Shown: piece after piece, positions 22,803-34,800 of the stretch
How the letters are laid out: each line of letters starts with the position of its first letter
Position numbering within the stretch: the first letter of the stretch is position 1
From: Cryptomeria japonica
Taxonomy: Eukaryota > Streptophyta > Pinopsida > Cupressales > Cupressaceae
Assembly (NCBI RefSeq): GCF_030272615.1
Contig: NC_081406.1
Coordinates: 192,659,891-192,723,890, forward strand
Direction: 5' to 3'
DNA: 64,000 bases
Notes under the pieces: generated by a model
Databases searched by the model: none
Told to the model about the DNA's origin: nothing
The model's input: the letters and a program-made list of their open reading frames with translations, nothing else
Made by a program: the position numbers and the translations under genes

Positions 22803-24078
22803 AAGATAGGGCAAATCTCATTCTGTTTGTCGTATCCACAGACCATCAACATAAGCATATTTGGGTGGGCATTTTTATGCTAGGAATGGTCTTCGTTGGG
22901 TCCCTAGGTCACCTGAACATTCAACGCCCTACCATCGCAGTGCCATCTCTTGAATGCTATAAGTTCAAAAAAATATCAAACTTTGATGGGTTGTTACTTA
23001 AAATCTGGGGCATATATGAATGATTAGTTTGAACCCATAGGGTCATGTGAGGCCCCTCTACAATAACCTATCTCAGATTGTGAAGAAACAAAACCATTTT
23101 CTTAGGGTGACAATTTTTTTGTTGATGCAAATATCGTCAATCACACACAATGCAAAGTTGAAAGAATGGGTAAATCTTGTTTTGTTTGTCGTATCCATGA
23201 ACCATCAAAATGAGCATGTCTGGGTGGGAATTTTTATGCTAGGCATGGTCCTATTTGGGTCCCCAGGGCGCCCGAAAGTTTAGCACCCTACCGTCGTGGC
23301 ACCATCTCCTAAGTGCCCTAAGTTCAAAAAATTGTCAAATTTTGATGGATTGTTTCTCAAAATTCAAGGCACATACGAATGATCCTTTTGAACCTACAAG
23401 GTCATGTGAGGCCCCTCTACAATAGCCTATCTCATATTGTGAAGAAACAAAGCCATTTTCTTAGGGCAATTTTTTTTGTTGTTGATGCAAATATTGTCAA
23501 TCATGCGTAATGCAAAGTTGCAAGATAGGGTAAATCTCATTTTCTTTGTCGTATCCATGAACTGTCAATGCGATTATGTCTGGGTGGGAATTTTTTGTTA
23601 GGAATGGTACTTGTTGGGTTCCCAAGTTTCCTAAACATTCAACTCCCTATCGTCGCGACATCATCTCTTGAGTGTCGTAAGTTCAAAAAATTATCGAACT
23701 TTGATGGGTTGTTTCTTAGAATCCATGGCACATACGAATAATCTGTTTGAACTCATAGGGTCCCATGAGGACCCTCTACAATAACCTATCTTAGATTGTA
23801 AATATATAAAGCCGTTTTCTTAGGGCAGCAATTTTTTTGTTGATGCAAATGTTGTCAATCACACACAATGCAAAGTTGCAAGATAGGGTAAATCTCATTT
23901 TGTTTGTCATATCCATGAATAGTCAGCGCGAGCATATCCGGGTGGGAATTTTTATGCTAGGCATGGTCCTGGTTGGGTCCCCAGGTTGCTTGAACATTCT
24001 GTGCCCTACCATCACAACACCATAATGTTCAATTTTTCTATTAATGCAAATATCATCAAAAGCATGCAAAATTGCACA
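22800..24078 (+). repeat. ~360-bp tandem repeat, 3.5 units
   Basis: Units start at 22800, 23160, 23520 and 23879 (spacing 360, 360, 359). Each begins GCAAGATAGGGTAAATCTC, passes GTCGTATCCATGAAC and GGGTGGGAATTTTTATGCTAGG, and ends TTTGTTGATGCAAATATYGTCAATC. The fourth unit has an internal deletion of roughly 150 bp. Short open frames recur in each unit but are broken differently, so I regard the array as non-coding satellite-like DNA. Confidence 0.9.
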
Positions 24079-24200
24079 TTGACAGAAGAATAATGCATGA
24101 ATAAGACATTGAAAAAATAATAACACATGAATTACACATTGACAAAATAATAATGCATGAATTACACATTAACACAAGTATAGTGCATGAATTTCAAGTA
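24079..24200 (+). repeat. ~30-bp tandem repeat
   Basis: About four units of CACATTGACAAAATAATAATGCATGAATTA with small changes, directly after the 360-bp array. Confidence 0.8.
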
Positions 24201-24254
24201 GAATCATAAATACAAAATTTATTACAAAATTTCATTTATGCATTTATAATCAAT

Positions 24255-24630
24255 TGGTCATTTATATATATCAAATTTGGCCCCTAAATAGGTACAAATC
24301 AACTCATGGTCATCTATATACAAAATTTGGCCCCTAAATAGGTACAAATTAGTTCATGACCGTCTATATACAAAATTTGGCCTCTAAATACATACAAATC
24401 AACTCATGGCCATTTATATACAAAATTTGGCCTCTAAATACACACAAATCAACTCATAGCCATCTATATACAAAATTTGGCCTCTAAATACATACAAATC
24501 ATCTCATGACCATCTATATACAATGTTTGGCCTCTAAATACATACAAATCAGCTCATGGTCATCTCTATAAAAACTTTGGCCTCTAAATAGGTACAAATC
24601 AGCTCATGGTGATCTATATACAAAATTTTG
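24255..24630 (+). repeat. 50-bp tandem repeat, about 7.5 units
   Basis: CATCTATATACAAAATTTGG then CCTCTAAATACATACAAATC then AACTCATGGC; unit starts at about 24259, 24311, 24361, 24411, 24461, 24511, 24561 and 24611. The period is almost exactly 50 bp. It sits between the 30-bp array and the 3' end of the transposase gene. Confidence 0.92.
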
Positions 24631-24678
24631 CAAAGGATATATACAAAATTTCCAAAATCATTCTACCCTTTTGTAGAA

Positions 24679-25784
24679 TTAATCTAATGAACCTTGTGGA
24701 TCAGCTCTAACCCTCATTGTGTCAAGTATTGCCTTGTGGTCATATTCATGAACTTTCCATAAATTCTTATTGAGTAGTCTACCAGGATATTTAATCAGCT
24801 AAATATTCATTTCAACAATAAGGTTAAAGTAATGAAGAATATGCATGTGCCTACCAAAGTCCTTGAACAACTAAACATGAGATTTCTTCATAGGGTACCT
24901 TCTAAGCTATGTTCCTATTACAACGAAAGACCCTATTGGGTACTCAATACCCTCTCAATCGATGATTGTGGCTGTCATTTTTTTTTGTGCCTCAATACAA
25001 TGACACAAAAAGTAATATGTGCCTTCTTCATTATTTTCATCAGTAATAACTGCATACACATGACCTACATTTTATTGGATGATAAATTAGTACCAAAAAC
25101 AATGTCAAATGAAATAAAATGACTTAAAATTCTCCAATAAGTAAGTAATAAGTAACAATACATAGTTGCACTGTGTCAAATACATGGTCAAATTCTATGG
25201 AAACCTTGATCTGTTTCAATTGTAGTGGTTTGGGAAGTTGATATGTATCAATGGGAACTAAAGGTCTACAAGACCATCCATCAACCCACTCATGTGATTC
25301 ACAGTCTTCCTACAAAAAATCCATACACGATGAGCAAAATCATATAATCTCTCTAGTATAAATAATTGGTGAACTTGCATCTAAGCTTCTAAATGAGTGC
25401 AACTCACTCGATCCTATAACTATACAACACTCTACATAGTTTGCAACATAAAATTCACATATCAACCAAAAATATCTAGAAATAGTTGAATTAACTTGAT
25501 TACCTAGTCTCATTTTTGAGTTACACCATTGCATAATGGTTGTTGCATCTGTTAACTTAGAACCACCTTCATACTTTAGTTATTCTCTAGCAAGGGTTCT
25601 TTTTACACATGCACCCACACCATCATTCTCTCCCTTTCCATGTCTAGCCTCACTAAAATTCCAAAAATGGTGTACACCAGTCCTCACATGCATCCTACTC
25701 AACCAATAGAACATACTTGCATTCTTGAATTGTGATGTACAATTATTTGACCATATGATGTGTTGGTTGTGTCTGATATTCCTT
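24679..25784 (-). pseudogene. Element E transposase, C-terminal half
   Basis: Minus-strand coding with few stops. It runs from HIIWSNNCTSQFKNAS (about 25.73 kb) through MHVRTGVHHFWNFSEARHGKGENDGVGACVKRTLARE, one stop, then SKLTDATTIMQWCNSKM and SELHSFRSL; after a probable intron (acceptor TTTTTGTAG on minus near 25313) EDCESHEWVDGWSCRPLVPI follows. A later segment reads GHVYAVITDENNEEGTYYFLC..IEYPIGSFVV..LRRYP and ends at TAA at 24679. The S-(D/N)-N-C-x-x-Q-F-K and HGKGxxDGxGAxVKR motifs recall a DDE-like transposase family I associate with bryophyte and animal genomes; the superfamily name is uncertain. Asn occupies the position where I expect the catalytic Asp. It is broken at 25784 by the Tat compound; the N-terminal half is at 60193-61459. 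Confidence 0.65.
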
Positions 25785-26301
25785 CTAGTACTGACAACAG
25801 AGGAGCATAACTGAAATTCGAAAACTCCTACCAAGGGATCTCATAGCCACTGATCTGATCATCATGCAATACTTGTCGGAGAGCCTCTATGCCACCCTCC
25901 TCGATTTGCTCATATGGTAGAAAATCACATACCATAGGAATCCTCAAGATCTGATAAAAGTCCTCTGGTGTAACTGTCATCTCACCAGTTGCCAAATAAA
26001 ACGTGTTCGTATCACTGTGCCACCTCTCTTCCAATGTTGTCAACAGACCCCAGTTAATGGTATACTGAGGGATGCCTAGTAAGGATGATAAACCACATCT
26101 CTCAATCACATCTCGATTAGCCTGTGATAAGCACGAGATAAGTGTCCATGGCTTCGAGAATCTCTCCCGATATTGTAACATGACAAGATCTGCCTGCAAA
26201 TAAAAAACATATCCACCATAAGTTCTCAATTCAATAAAAAACAAATCAACTCTAATGCGAATCATATCAGCAAGTATCATATCAACAAAATATCCAGTCA
26301 A
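25785..26301 (-). pseudogene. Antisense PMD gene, N-terminal fragment (first copy)
   Basis: Minus-strand frame with ERFSKPWTLISCLSQANRDVIERCGLSSLL, INWGLLTTLEERWHSDTNTFYL and GEMTVTPEDFYQILRIPMV, which is the N-terminal signature of the plant mobile domain (PMD, MAIN-like). It aligns with 56865-57330 (second copy) and ends at the junction with the transposase at 25785, about 170 codons in, so most of the gene is missing. PMD proteins are found in plant genomes both as host genes and inside transposons; their molecular role is still unclear. Confidence 0.75.
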
Positions 26302-26340
26302 CCATATCAGTGCATCATATCAAGACTCTTCAATCAATCA

Positions 26341-26680
26341 ATGAACCATATCAGGGCATCAAGAACCATATCGAAACACATCATTATATCAACAAAATCA
26401 ATCCGAGTACCATATTGTATAATTCAATATCAGTATAATATCAGTAAAACAACATCAATGATCCATATCAATGACCCATATCAAAAACAAGACTCATATC
26501 GACAACTTGACCCATATAAAAAACAAGACTCATATCGACAAATTGACCCATATTGAAAAGTGACTCATATCGACAAAATGACTCATATTGAACACAAAAT
26601 CATATAGAAATCCAATAATATATCAAAAATAGGACTCACATCAAATCATGACCCATATCGACATCTACACAAGCAATCCA
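26341..26680 (+). repeat. CATATCGAC-type degenerate short repeat (first copy)
   Basis: Roughly twenty occurrences of ACTCATATCGAC / GACCCATATC spaced 15-30 bp. Lies upstream (on minus) of the PMD start, so would be in its leader. The equivalent stretch in the second copy is 57430-57740. Confidence 0.6.
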
Positions 26681-26724
26681 ATTCATCGGACTCACGATGC
26701 GATTCGAAAACAAATATTGCCAAC

Positions 26725-27080
26725 CTTTTTTGACCTACGTGCTAAACCAGAGCTTTGACGCACTAACGTGCCCCTTACGCACTAATATTTTGCACAAATG
26801 CACTTACAAACACTCCCTACGTGCTAATTTATTACCACACGCTAATGTAGATGTCCATTGCACTATACTGTTTACTCGACGCGCTAATTTCCACCTACAC
26901 ACTAATAGTCATCCCTGTTGCGCTAAACAATTCTTCTAATGCGCTAAAATAACCTGATGCACTATTCTACCCCTCGCATACGCTAGCATTTGGAACTCGG
27001 ACACTAAACCTAACCTAGGGTTTGATATACGCTAAAATATGTTTCGTATGCCCTAAACTATGGACCCGACATGCTAAAAC
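26725..27080 (+). repeat. GCGCTAA motif cluster (first copy)
   Basis: About 17 occurrences of (A/G)(C/T)GC(G/A)CTAA spaced 15-35 bp, for example ACGTGCTAA, ACGCACTAA, TTGCGCTAA and ATGCGCTAA. On minus this reads TTAGCGC/TTAGTGC. The second copy is at 57810-58145, and a related cluster in the opposite orientation is at 30601-30965. Confidence 0.7.
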
Positions 27081-27669
27081 GACAAAAATCCGATCCAAAA
27101 AAATAAAAAACATGATGAAAATCAATAAAAATTAATAAAAAATGATAGGGATTTTGGCCACTTACTGGTGGTCCATATGCGATGGGTCTCTGGTATTGCC
27201 TGACGCACTCAAAATAGTGAGAATGGTATGGAATCGACATCGTGGTAAGAGCTCCAACTGTCACAATCACAAGAAGACAAGTGTGCAAATGATTTTTTTT
27301 CAAAATCACTTTTTACCTTTTAATAGGGTAAATCAAAGGGTTAATAAGTGGGGCATGTATTTTACTCCCACTTTTTCTATATTGACCTTATCAACATCTT
27401 TTTTCGGGAGATGAATCAATAATGTGTATCCAACACAGTCAATATTTTCACATCGCAATCAATTCAAAACAATCACAAAATTGACCAATTTTACAAATTT
27501 TTCATCCAGACCCTTGATTAATCTCCTGAGGGGGTATCATCAATATCATTAATCAAAAATACATTTGGGGCATCATATCGAACATTTTGGCACACGACAT
27601 CATATCGATCAAATTTTGCAAGCATATCTAGCGATTTTCTTTGAATCAACATGTGCACACACGTCACTT

Positions 27670-27684
27670 GAAAGAGGGGCAAAA
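27670..27684 (+). promoter_or_regulatory. Polypurine tract before the first Tat LTR
   Basis: GAAAGAGGGGCAAAA directly precedes the LTR start TGTAGACGTATAAATC at 27685. The identical tract precedes the second LTR at 58734-58748. Confidence 0.8.
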
Positions 27685-29165
27685 TGTAGACGTATAAATC
27701 TGACCACTTTCTTAAATAAATATTTAATATTTATTTTAACCCCATCCCCTTATTAATTAAATCTTATTTAATTAATTTCTTCATTTTCATCTATTTGATT
27801 AAATAATTTTTTTAATTTTTTTAATTAAGTTCACCTAAACCTTTTGTAGCCTTTAATTAAATAAATCACCTTATTTAATTAATTCCCCTTTCTTCCTTTT
27901 AATTAAATTTACATTTAATTAAATTGACCCTTTCATATAAATAAATCTAATTTATTTATTAAAATCCCCCCACTTGTATTTATGCAAGTTGCATCTATTT
28001 TAGTTGAAATAAAACATTTTATTTTAATTAAAATTATTTTTCTCCCACTTGCATTTTCCTACATCTCCCACTTGCCTCCTAAACCTCTTCTAGAGCCTTC
28101 TAGATTCTTCTGAACTATCTTAATTGGCCTAATCAACTCCTAATAATGTCCTTTCCCTAAATTTGAGGAAGACACTTCTCAAGTTTCGAGGAAAGTCTTT
28201 TAAATGCATTTAAGGCTATATTTCTTCAATAAGCTAACTTGTTGAGTTCCCCCAAATTTGGAAGAACTTAAAAATTTGTCCCCAAAGCCTTCCAAAACAT
28301 TAATGGTTAACTCAACCTTCCCCTCATGGTTAGAGACTCTCTCTCTAACTTAACCCTCATCTAACCCAAGGGTCTTATTAAGCACTCATGGCTTTAACCT
28401 TGGTTATCCTATTAACCCTTGCACAAGAGTTTACCCCTTGGGTAAAAGCTTTATCCAATGGATGACCCTAACCCAATCTCAAGCTTACCTCCTAAGGTAA
28501 CCTTCATGTCTTCTGAAGCATTTAATGCCTCTTGGATCTCTTCTCAATCCACCTCTTGTTGACAATTGTCACCATTTCATTGGCATAAATTGTAAGCATG
28601 GATTGAGTAACTTTAAATCCTAACCATTGTTAAGATTATTCAATCTTAACCATCCATTGCTCTATTTTCCCTATAAATAGAGCTCACATTCCTCATCCTA
28701 CATATCCAAGTTTCATGCATCTACATTATAGTCTAATTTATTAAGCATTTTAGCCTCTCTTTGTTAAAATATCATCATAACATTTAGAAGCATTTCATTT
28801 CATATCATAGAATATTCATGCTAGTATATCATGTTAGAATAATTTTTTAATCTCTTTATCATATCACTATCTCAATATTAGCTTAAGCATCATAGTTTTT
28901 AACATATCATATAGATCTTAGAATGTATTTATGCATATAGATCACAATATCAGTCATTCTTGGAGTTGTCATTCCTAAGTCACTTGTTCAATGATCTGAG
29001 AGCAAAACATTGCCTTTAGGGATCCTGTGAGATAGAGAACAATGGGACACCCCTTGGGAAGTTAAACTAGTTTAAATTAATTTATACTTGCACTAAGAGT
29101 CTCATTGGTATGTAGGCCATTTGATCTTAATTTATTTGTTTTGGTCTCAATTTATTTGTTTTGAT
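27685..29165 (+). repeat. First LTR of the giant Tat element
   Basis: About 1.48 kb, matching 58749-60192 with few differences. It starts TGTAGACGTATAAATCTGAC. The 3' limit is uncertain because a TTTATTTGTTTTGRTCTCA phrase is duplicated at the end of this copy. It acts as the 5' LTR for the downstream gag-pol and as the 3' LTR for the truncated copy to its left. I could not identify a convincing primer-binding site downstream. Confidence 0.85.
28672..28679 (+). promoter_or_regulatory. TATA box in first Tat LTR
   Basis: TATAAATA followed by GAGCTCACATTCCTCATCC, about 990 bp into the LTR and conserved in the second LTR. Probable promoter for the gag-pol transcript. Confidence 0.65.
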
Positions 29166-31352
29166 CTCAATTTAACTATGTGTAGATGCTAACATTTTCT
29201 CAATACATGAAAAGGAGGAGTTAGTTTGTTTTCTTTACTTTCTTTATAAGTTGGTAAAAAGAACTCACTTTTCTTTTTTTTGCAAAAGTTAAAATGAATC
29301 TCACCTTTTCTTTTGGATGCCTAAAATGAACTTCATGATCTATTTTTGTTGCCTAAAATAAACTTCATCTTTCTTTCTTTCATGGATAAAAGGAAAAACA
29401 AAATCAAATGTCTCCTTTTATGCAAGATAGGATCATCTCTCTTTGGGTTCTAAAAAGAACAAAACAAAATTTCCCATTTCTGCAAAAGGTTAAAATTGAT
29501 CATCATTTTCCTTTGGTGTTGATTAAAATGAATTCCATATTTCATTTAGGAGATTTAAAAATAACTTTCACTTCATTTCAAAAAGCTTTCAAGATTGCAA
29601 AACCGTTGTTATTAATTTGACGAATTTACTTTAGTTGACCAAGAGCTCTTTGGTTCAAATTTTTTTGCTATCTTCACACATTGCTATATTGTGTTAAAAA
29701 GAACCACGTGTCTTTTGAATAACTTTTTAGAAAACAATTGCGATATTGGATAAAAAGAAAGTGTGTATTCTATGTCTCGAAAGTGGTAGGTATATGCTCT
29801 CCCCTTAATTGGGTGATCAAAAAACCAAATCCACTCTTTAATGCTTTTTTTTCTTCAAGTATCTTAAATCCTTTAGAGGGTATGCCTTCCCAAAGCCTTG
29901 AAAGGGCTAGTGTGAAGGTTACAACCCAAGTGGGAAACAACTTTATCACCAAGTATTCCAACCCACTATAATCAAATGTGGAGGCTTTTGAAAATCCCCT
30001 CCAACGATTTTGCTTAGTGATTAGTCTTCCTCTAGTATCTTTAAGATACGTAAAGCCTTTTTTCTAAAGATTGGGAAGCCTCCCGAGGGAGTTTATCATT
30101 GAAGACCAAATGAAAGCCTGATTACGAACCTTAGCATTAGAAACTTTGAGCTGAGTCAGCTACCAAACATTGGCAATATCATAGTGCAAGGGGGGGGGAA
30201 GAATCTGCCCCCAAGATTACTCACCATATATCTCCCAAGATAACTACCCAATTGTGAAGCAATTCACTTTGGGTTAATTTCTGGACAAAGGCAAAAAATG
30301 GGCACCCCCTAGGGTGACAAGGCTGTTTGAGCTAACGGAGTATCGAGACTAGTGGACTATGATATTGTTAATGACCTTTGAATAAAGAGTCTACTTGATA
30401 TATCTTCTTTGTAATCCAAATTAGTGAAAACATTGGGGATTTGAAAACATCCTCAAAAGAACATACACTATTTGTAAGCATAGGCAAACTGTTACTGCTT
30501 TGTCTACTTTGTTTTCAAGTCATTTTTTAGAAAATCATCTATCAAACACAAATCATTTCTCAACATCTCAGCAAAGTCATCAAATCAAAGTTATCAGGAC
30601 AATTAGCGTGTGGGAGAAACACCCTAGCAAATATCGACCATCAGATAACACATTTCAACCAAAAATTAGTGCTTGAATCACTCACATTAGCGCATAAGAA
30701 GTAAAATATTGGTGAAAACTTAGACAACGCTTGCCAACATTATTGCAGCACATTGGAGCATCAGCTTAGCGCATCTTAATCATAGTATAGCATATTCAGA
30801 CCAAACATTAGCGCTTCAGAGTGACATATTAGCTCATAACCTTTTCAACCTTTGTGGTAGGAAACGGTAAGAAATAACACATTTAAGGATATCATAAGTG
30901 CATCTGGAATGTTCTATAGCACTTTGGGGTCATCCTTTAGTGCATTAGGGCTCTGTTTTAGTGCATGATCAAAACTAGTAGAAAACAAAGAGAAAACCAG
31001 CAACCTTGTGAATTTTTCATCAACAATTTCGGATACCCTTTTAGGTCCTCTGATAAATCCAACACAAAAAGGAAAAATTACAAAGAGGGATCATAAGTAA
31101 AGAAATTTCCAAATCCAACTAGCATCTTTAAGATTAAGTATCAAATCTTCAACTAGCTTGAGATAAGATTTCATCCAACAAGATTAAGGAGTATCAAAAA
31201 TAGTGATCAAAGGTTCCACCATCCAACAAATCCTATCAAAACAGATACCTAGTTAAGATCTCAAGTTGTCAAATTAGGTTTCTACATCGTGAAACTTGAC
31301 TCATATCATTTGACACACTTTTTTGTAAGGGCAAATCAAACTAAACCTTTAC
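29166..31352 (+). other. Long leader between first Tat LTR and gag
   Basis: About 2.2 kb with no convincing gene. It is rich in AT, with runs such as GGGGGGGGG at about 30190 and several short open frames (29.4-30.0 kb) without recognisable motifs. The last part holds the TTAGCGCA cluster. Tat/Ogre elements commonly have long leaders, some with an extra ORF. Confidence 0.55.
30601..30965 (+). repeat. TTAGCGCA motif cluster in the gag leader
   Basis: At least eight occurrences of TTAGCGCA / TTAGTGCA / TTAGCGCT near 30603, 30666, 30687, 30758, 30807, 30829, 30936 and 30957. This is the reverse complement of the motif clustered at 26725-27080 and 57810-58145, upstream of the antisense PMD gene. 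Confidence 0.65.
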
Positions 31353-31727
31353 TTGACAAGTAGATTTGAGTATCCGAGACAAATTATCCATCCAACATCA
31401 ACAATCAACATTGATCATTTGTGTATGACCACTCCCTGTATTTTGAGAAGAAGAAGTCTTCATCAAAAGACTAAGTTGAAGAAGAGACAACCTAGTCCCA
31501 AGGCCCTTGCCAAAAGGAACAAATTTCTCTACATCAACCGTCAACTCTTTAAATCACATCACGTTTTCTTACCTCATTTGCAGTTGTATATCCAAGGAAA
31601 AACCAATGAATTTGACAAGGAGCCTTTGAGAAGTAGGGCTTACATTCAAAAAGCAACATTCAACCAACACCTTAATAGTGGAGGAAGGATTAATCCCACC
31701 TTGTTTCCAAAGTTTCTTGTCACTTAA
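31353..31727 (+). CDS. Small basic ORF upstream of gag (ORF1-like)
   Basis: An open frame of 124 codons, very basic (RRRSLHQKTKLKKRQPSPK), about 80 bp before the gag start. After its stop the frame continues as NEARPDSPTPPRTPIEEDE, suggesting one lost codon and a longer ancestral protein. Some Tat/Ogre elements carry an extra ORF of unknown function upstream of gag; the position fits, but I cannot show homology. It could also be a fused N-terminus of gag. Confidence 0.4.
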   Translation: MTSRFEYPRQIIHPTSTINIDHLCMTTPCILRRRSLHQKTKLKKRQPSPKALAKRNKFLYINRQLFKSHHVFLPHLQLYIQGKTNEFDKEPLRSRAYIQKATFNQHLNSGGRINPTLFPKFLVT

Positions 31728-31807
31728 AATGAAGCTCGACCTGATTCACCAACTCCACCAAGAACCCCAATAGAAGAAGATGAATTCACTACTATAGAGA
31801 TATATTG

Positions 31808-34800
31808 ATGCCCATTATCACTCGATCTCAGAAAAACAAAGAGAAAGAATCACAACCAGAATCAAGAGTGAGTTATAAAGAGTCCAATCCTTTTGAAGAA
31901 TATAAAAATATGGGGGAAACAGAGATCACTGATGAGCTTCTCCAAGAATGTTAAGAGAATTTCGCTTTCCAAAAACTTGTAGAAAGGCTTATAGAATCAG
32001 ATAAGTAAAAATTTCTCCTCATGTTGACTAGTAAAGGAGTTAATATTCCTACAGATTTTGACATAGAAAATTTAAGAAATATTGATGAGAGAATCTCATG
32101 AACAAGAGCAAGGACCTATACTTACAAAAATCAAGAACATCTGAGAGGGAGGAAACACATGATCGAGACAACACACACAACCAAGATCACACCCATGAAC
32201 AAGATAACACTCACGAACAAGACAATACCCATGATTGTAACAATATTGAACGAGGGGAAGTTCACCATCGAAGGACCAATGCGCCCCTAACTATTATTAC
32301 ACAACAAGTCCAAGCACTGCAACAAAAAATGCAGGACATGCAACAAGGGTCCACAATAAGATATTCATTGGAGGACATTTGTCCTTATCCTTTTGATAGG
32401 AGATTAAACATGGTACCTTTTCCCCCAAATTCAGATATAGCAAAATATGACAAATATGATGATAAGAGTGATCCCCGTGATCACGTCCGGGAATTTTGTA
32501 CTATGAGCTTGGAGTTTTCTCATAGCGATACATACCCAATGAGACTATTCCCAAGAAGTTTGGGAGGGAAAACAATGGAGTGGTTGTCAAAACTCACACC
32601 TCCCATCAGATCATTTGATGAGTTGGTGAATAAATTCATAACATAATACTCCTACAATATTCAACATGAGGTCACCATGCTTGACATATGCAATGTGATG
32701 GAGAAAAACAATGAAACATTCATGGTGTTCCTACAACGATAGAGGCACATGGTCTCAAGGTACTCACGAGATGCACCTAAAAAGGAAAAGATGGAAATCT
32801 TCATAGACAATTTAAACAATAAAATGAGTTATCGCCTCAAACTACAATGTATACCATCTTTTACAAAATTAATAGAGAATGGAAGCCAAGTAGAGGAGGA
32901 TTCCATCAATAAAGGGACCTTGAAGTTCTTCAAGGAAGGTGTTAGTTCGTCAAGCAATAACACCTTTAACAATCAATACAATAACAACAACTCAAACAAG
33001 TCCAAATTTTGGACTAGAAACAAAAACATTGTTAATGATGGGGTAGTCGATGCCAACAATGTAAAGTCTAAACATCCAGTGTTGGCTTTATTAGGTAACA
33101 CATTATCCAACACTAATCCAAGAAATACCCTTCAAGGCACTAACAATTATCAATGTACTACCAACCAAGGAGCATCAACATCAAACAACAACAATCACCA
33201 AGGCAACAACAACAACAACCCAAGGAACAACAAAAATCAAGGAGGCAACGTTAACACTCCCCCATATCGAAGAATATACACCCCATTGGGAAAAACATTG
33301 GAATCAACATTTCGAGAACTATTGGAAAATAAGATCATCACATTTCTAGTCAGAAGAAACTTTGAACCCCAAGTCAAACCACGATGGTGGAATGACTCAC
33401 ATTATTGTGATTATCATCGAAACAAGGGGCATAGAACAAATGATTGCATGAGGTTGAAGAACCTAGTTCAAGATATGATAGACAAGGGAGACTTAACAGT
33501 TGATGGTCATAAAACCAATGGTGACCATGAAGCTTTCAAAATTACTCTTCCTAATTACGACAAGGGAGGAGCATCAACGTCAAACAACAACAAAGGAGCT
33601 CGTATCAATCACATATATGAAAAGACCATCAATTACATATTGACATATGACAATAAAATAAATGTCATAAAGATCAAAGATAAACAAGAAAATGCATTGA
33701 TAAATGTGACAACAAGGGCTCAAAAATATGTCTTGAAGGGGAACACATCAACAACAACAACTCTCCCCGAAACTCAATATAACTTGGTTGGCCAACTATG
33801 GAGAACACCCGCTCAGATATCAATACTTAAGTTGCTCAAATTCTCACCAAAACACAAAGATATTTTGGAGCAAGCTCTTGTCGAAACAACCATTCCAAAT
33901 GATCTGGATGTCAATCTATTCTAAGCCATGGTGGCTCATATGACGGTGCCACATAACATATCCTTTTCTGAACATGATGACGTCTCTTTGAGTCATCCAC
34001 ATAACACCCCGCTCCATATCAAAGTCCTAGTCTACAAACATTGGGTGAAAAGAGTACTCATATGTTGGTATAATTAATTATTCATGTTGGATATTATTAC
34101 ACCTTACTTAAGTTTACTTACGATAATGCATTTCATAGTAGTTTGGGTATGAGACACTTGGGTGTTTGTGCTACATTGGGATAGAGTGTGTAGGAGAATT
34201 TCCACCTTTTATGGTGTGATCTTGTTGTTATATTCCACCTTCGGTGGGTGATCCACCTCATGTGGAATATTATATTGTTTCTCCTACCTACCACACCTAT
34301 TTCCTACCTACCCTGGTTTCTTTTTGAGCCACATGTCATGTTTGTGTTCTCACATATCCATATAGCCTTGCCTATATAAGAAGGCTCATATTCATTGTAT
34401 GTAACAACAACAATTGAACATTTTGATCATCTATCTATTGATGAGAATACAGTTCATTCTTGTCCTATATTTTGTCTCTCTATTTTGTACTTTTCATTGA
34501 GCTCTTGATCTTGGCAAAATCTCACATCATAGATGGAGGAGCTGGTCTCAATATATGTACTCTAAAGCTTATCTGTGCATTGGGCTTCTCCGAGCAATCT
34601 ATTGATCCCAAAAGGAAGATCATCATCAAAGCCTATAATGATGAAGAAAGGTCATCTAAAGGAATAGTGGTACTACCCATTTAGGTAGGACCTGTGCAAA
34701 GAGACACATTATGCCAAGTCTTGGACATAGACTTGACATACAACATACTATTGGGTCATCCATGGATCCATGAAATCCAAGTAGTACCTTCCACGTACCA

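Noticed and set aside
22799-24025. Repeated short frames containing a GIFMLGMV-type phrase
   Set aside because: They are the same stretch of the 360-bp tandem repeat read four times, with different breaks in each unit and no start context.
22621-24630. Possible CRISPR-like array
   Set aside because: Units are contiguous tandem repeats without unique spacers, in a plant nuclear context.
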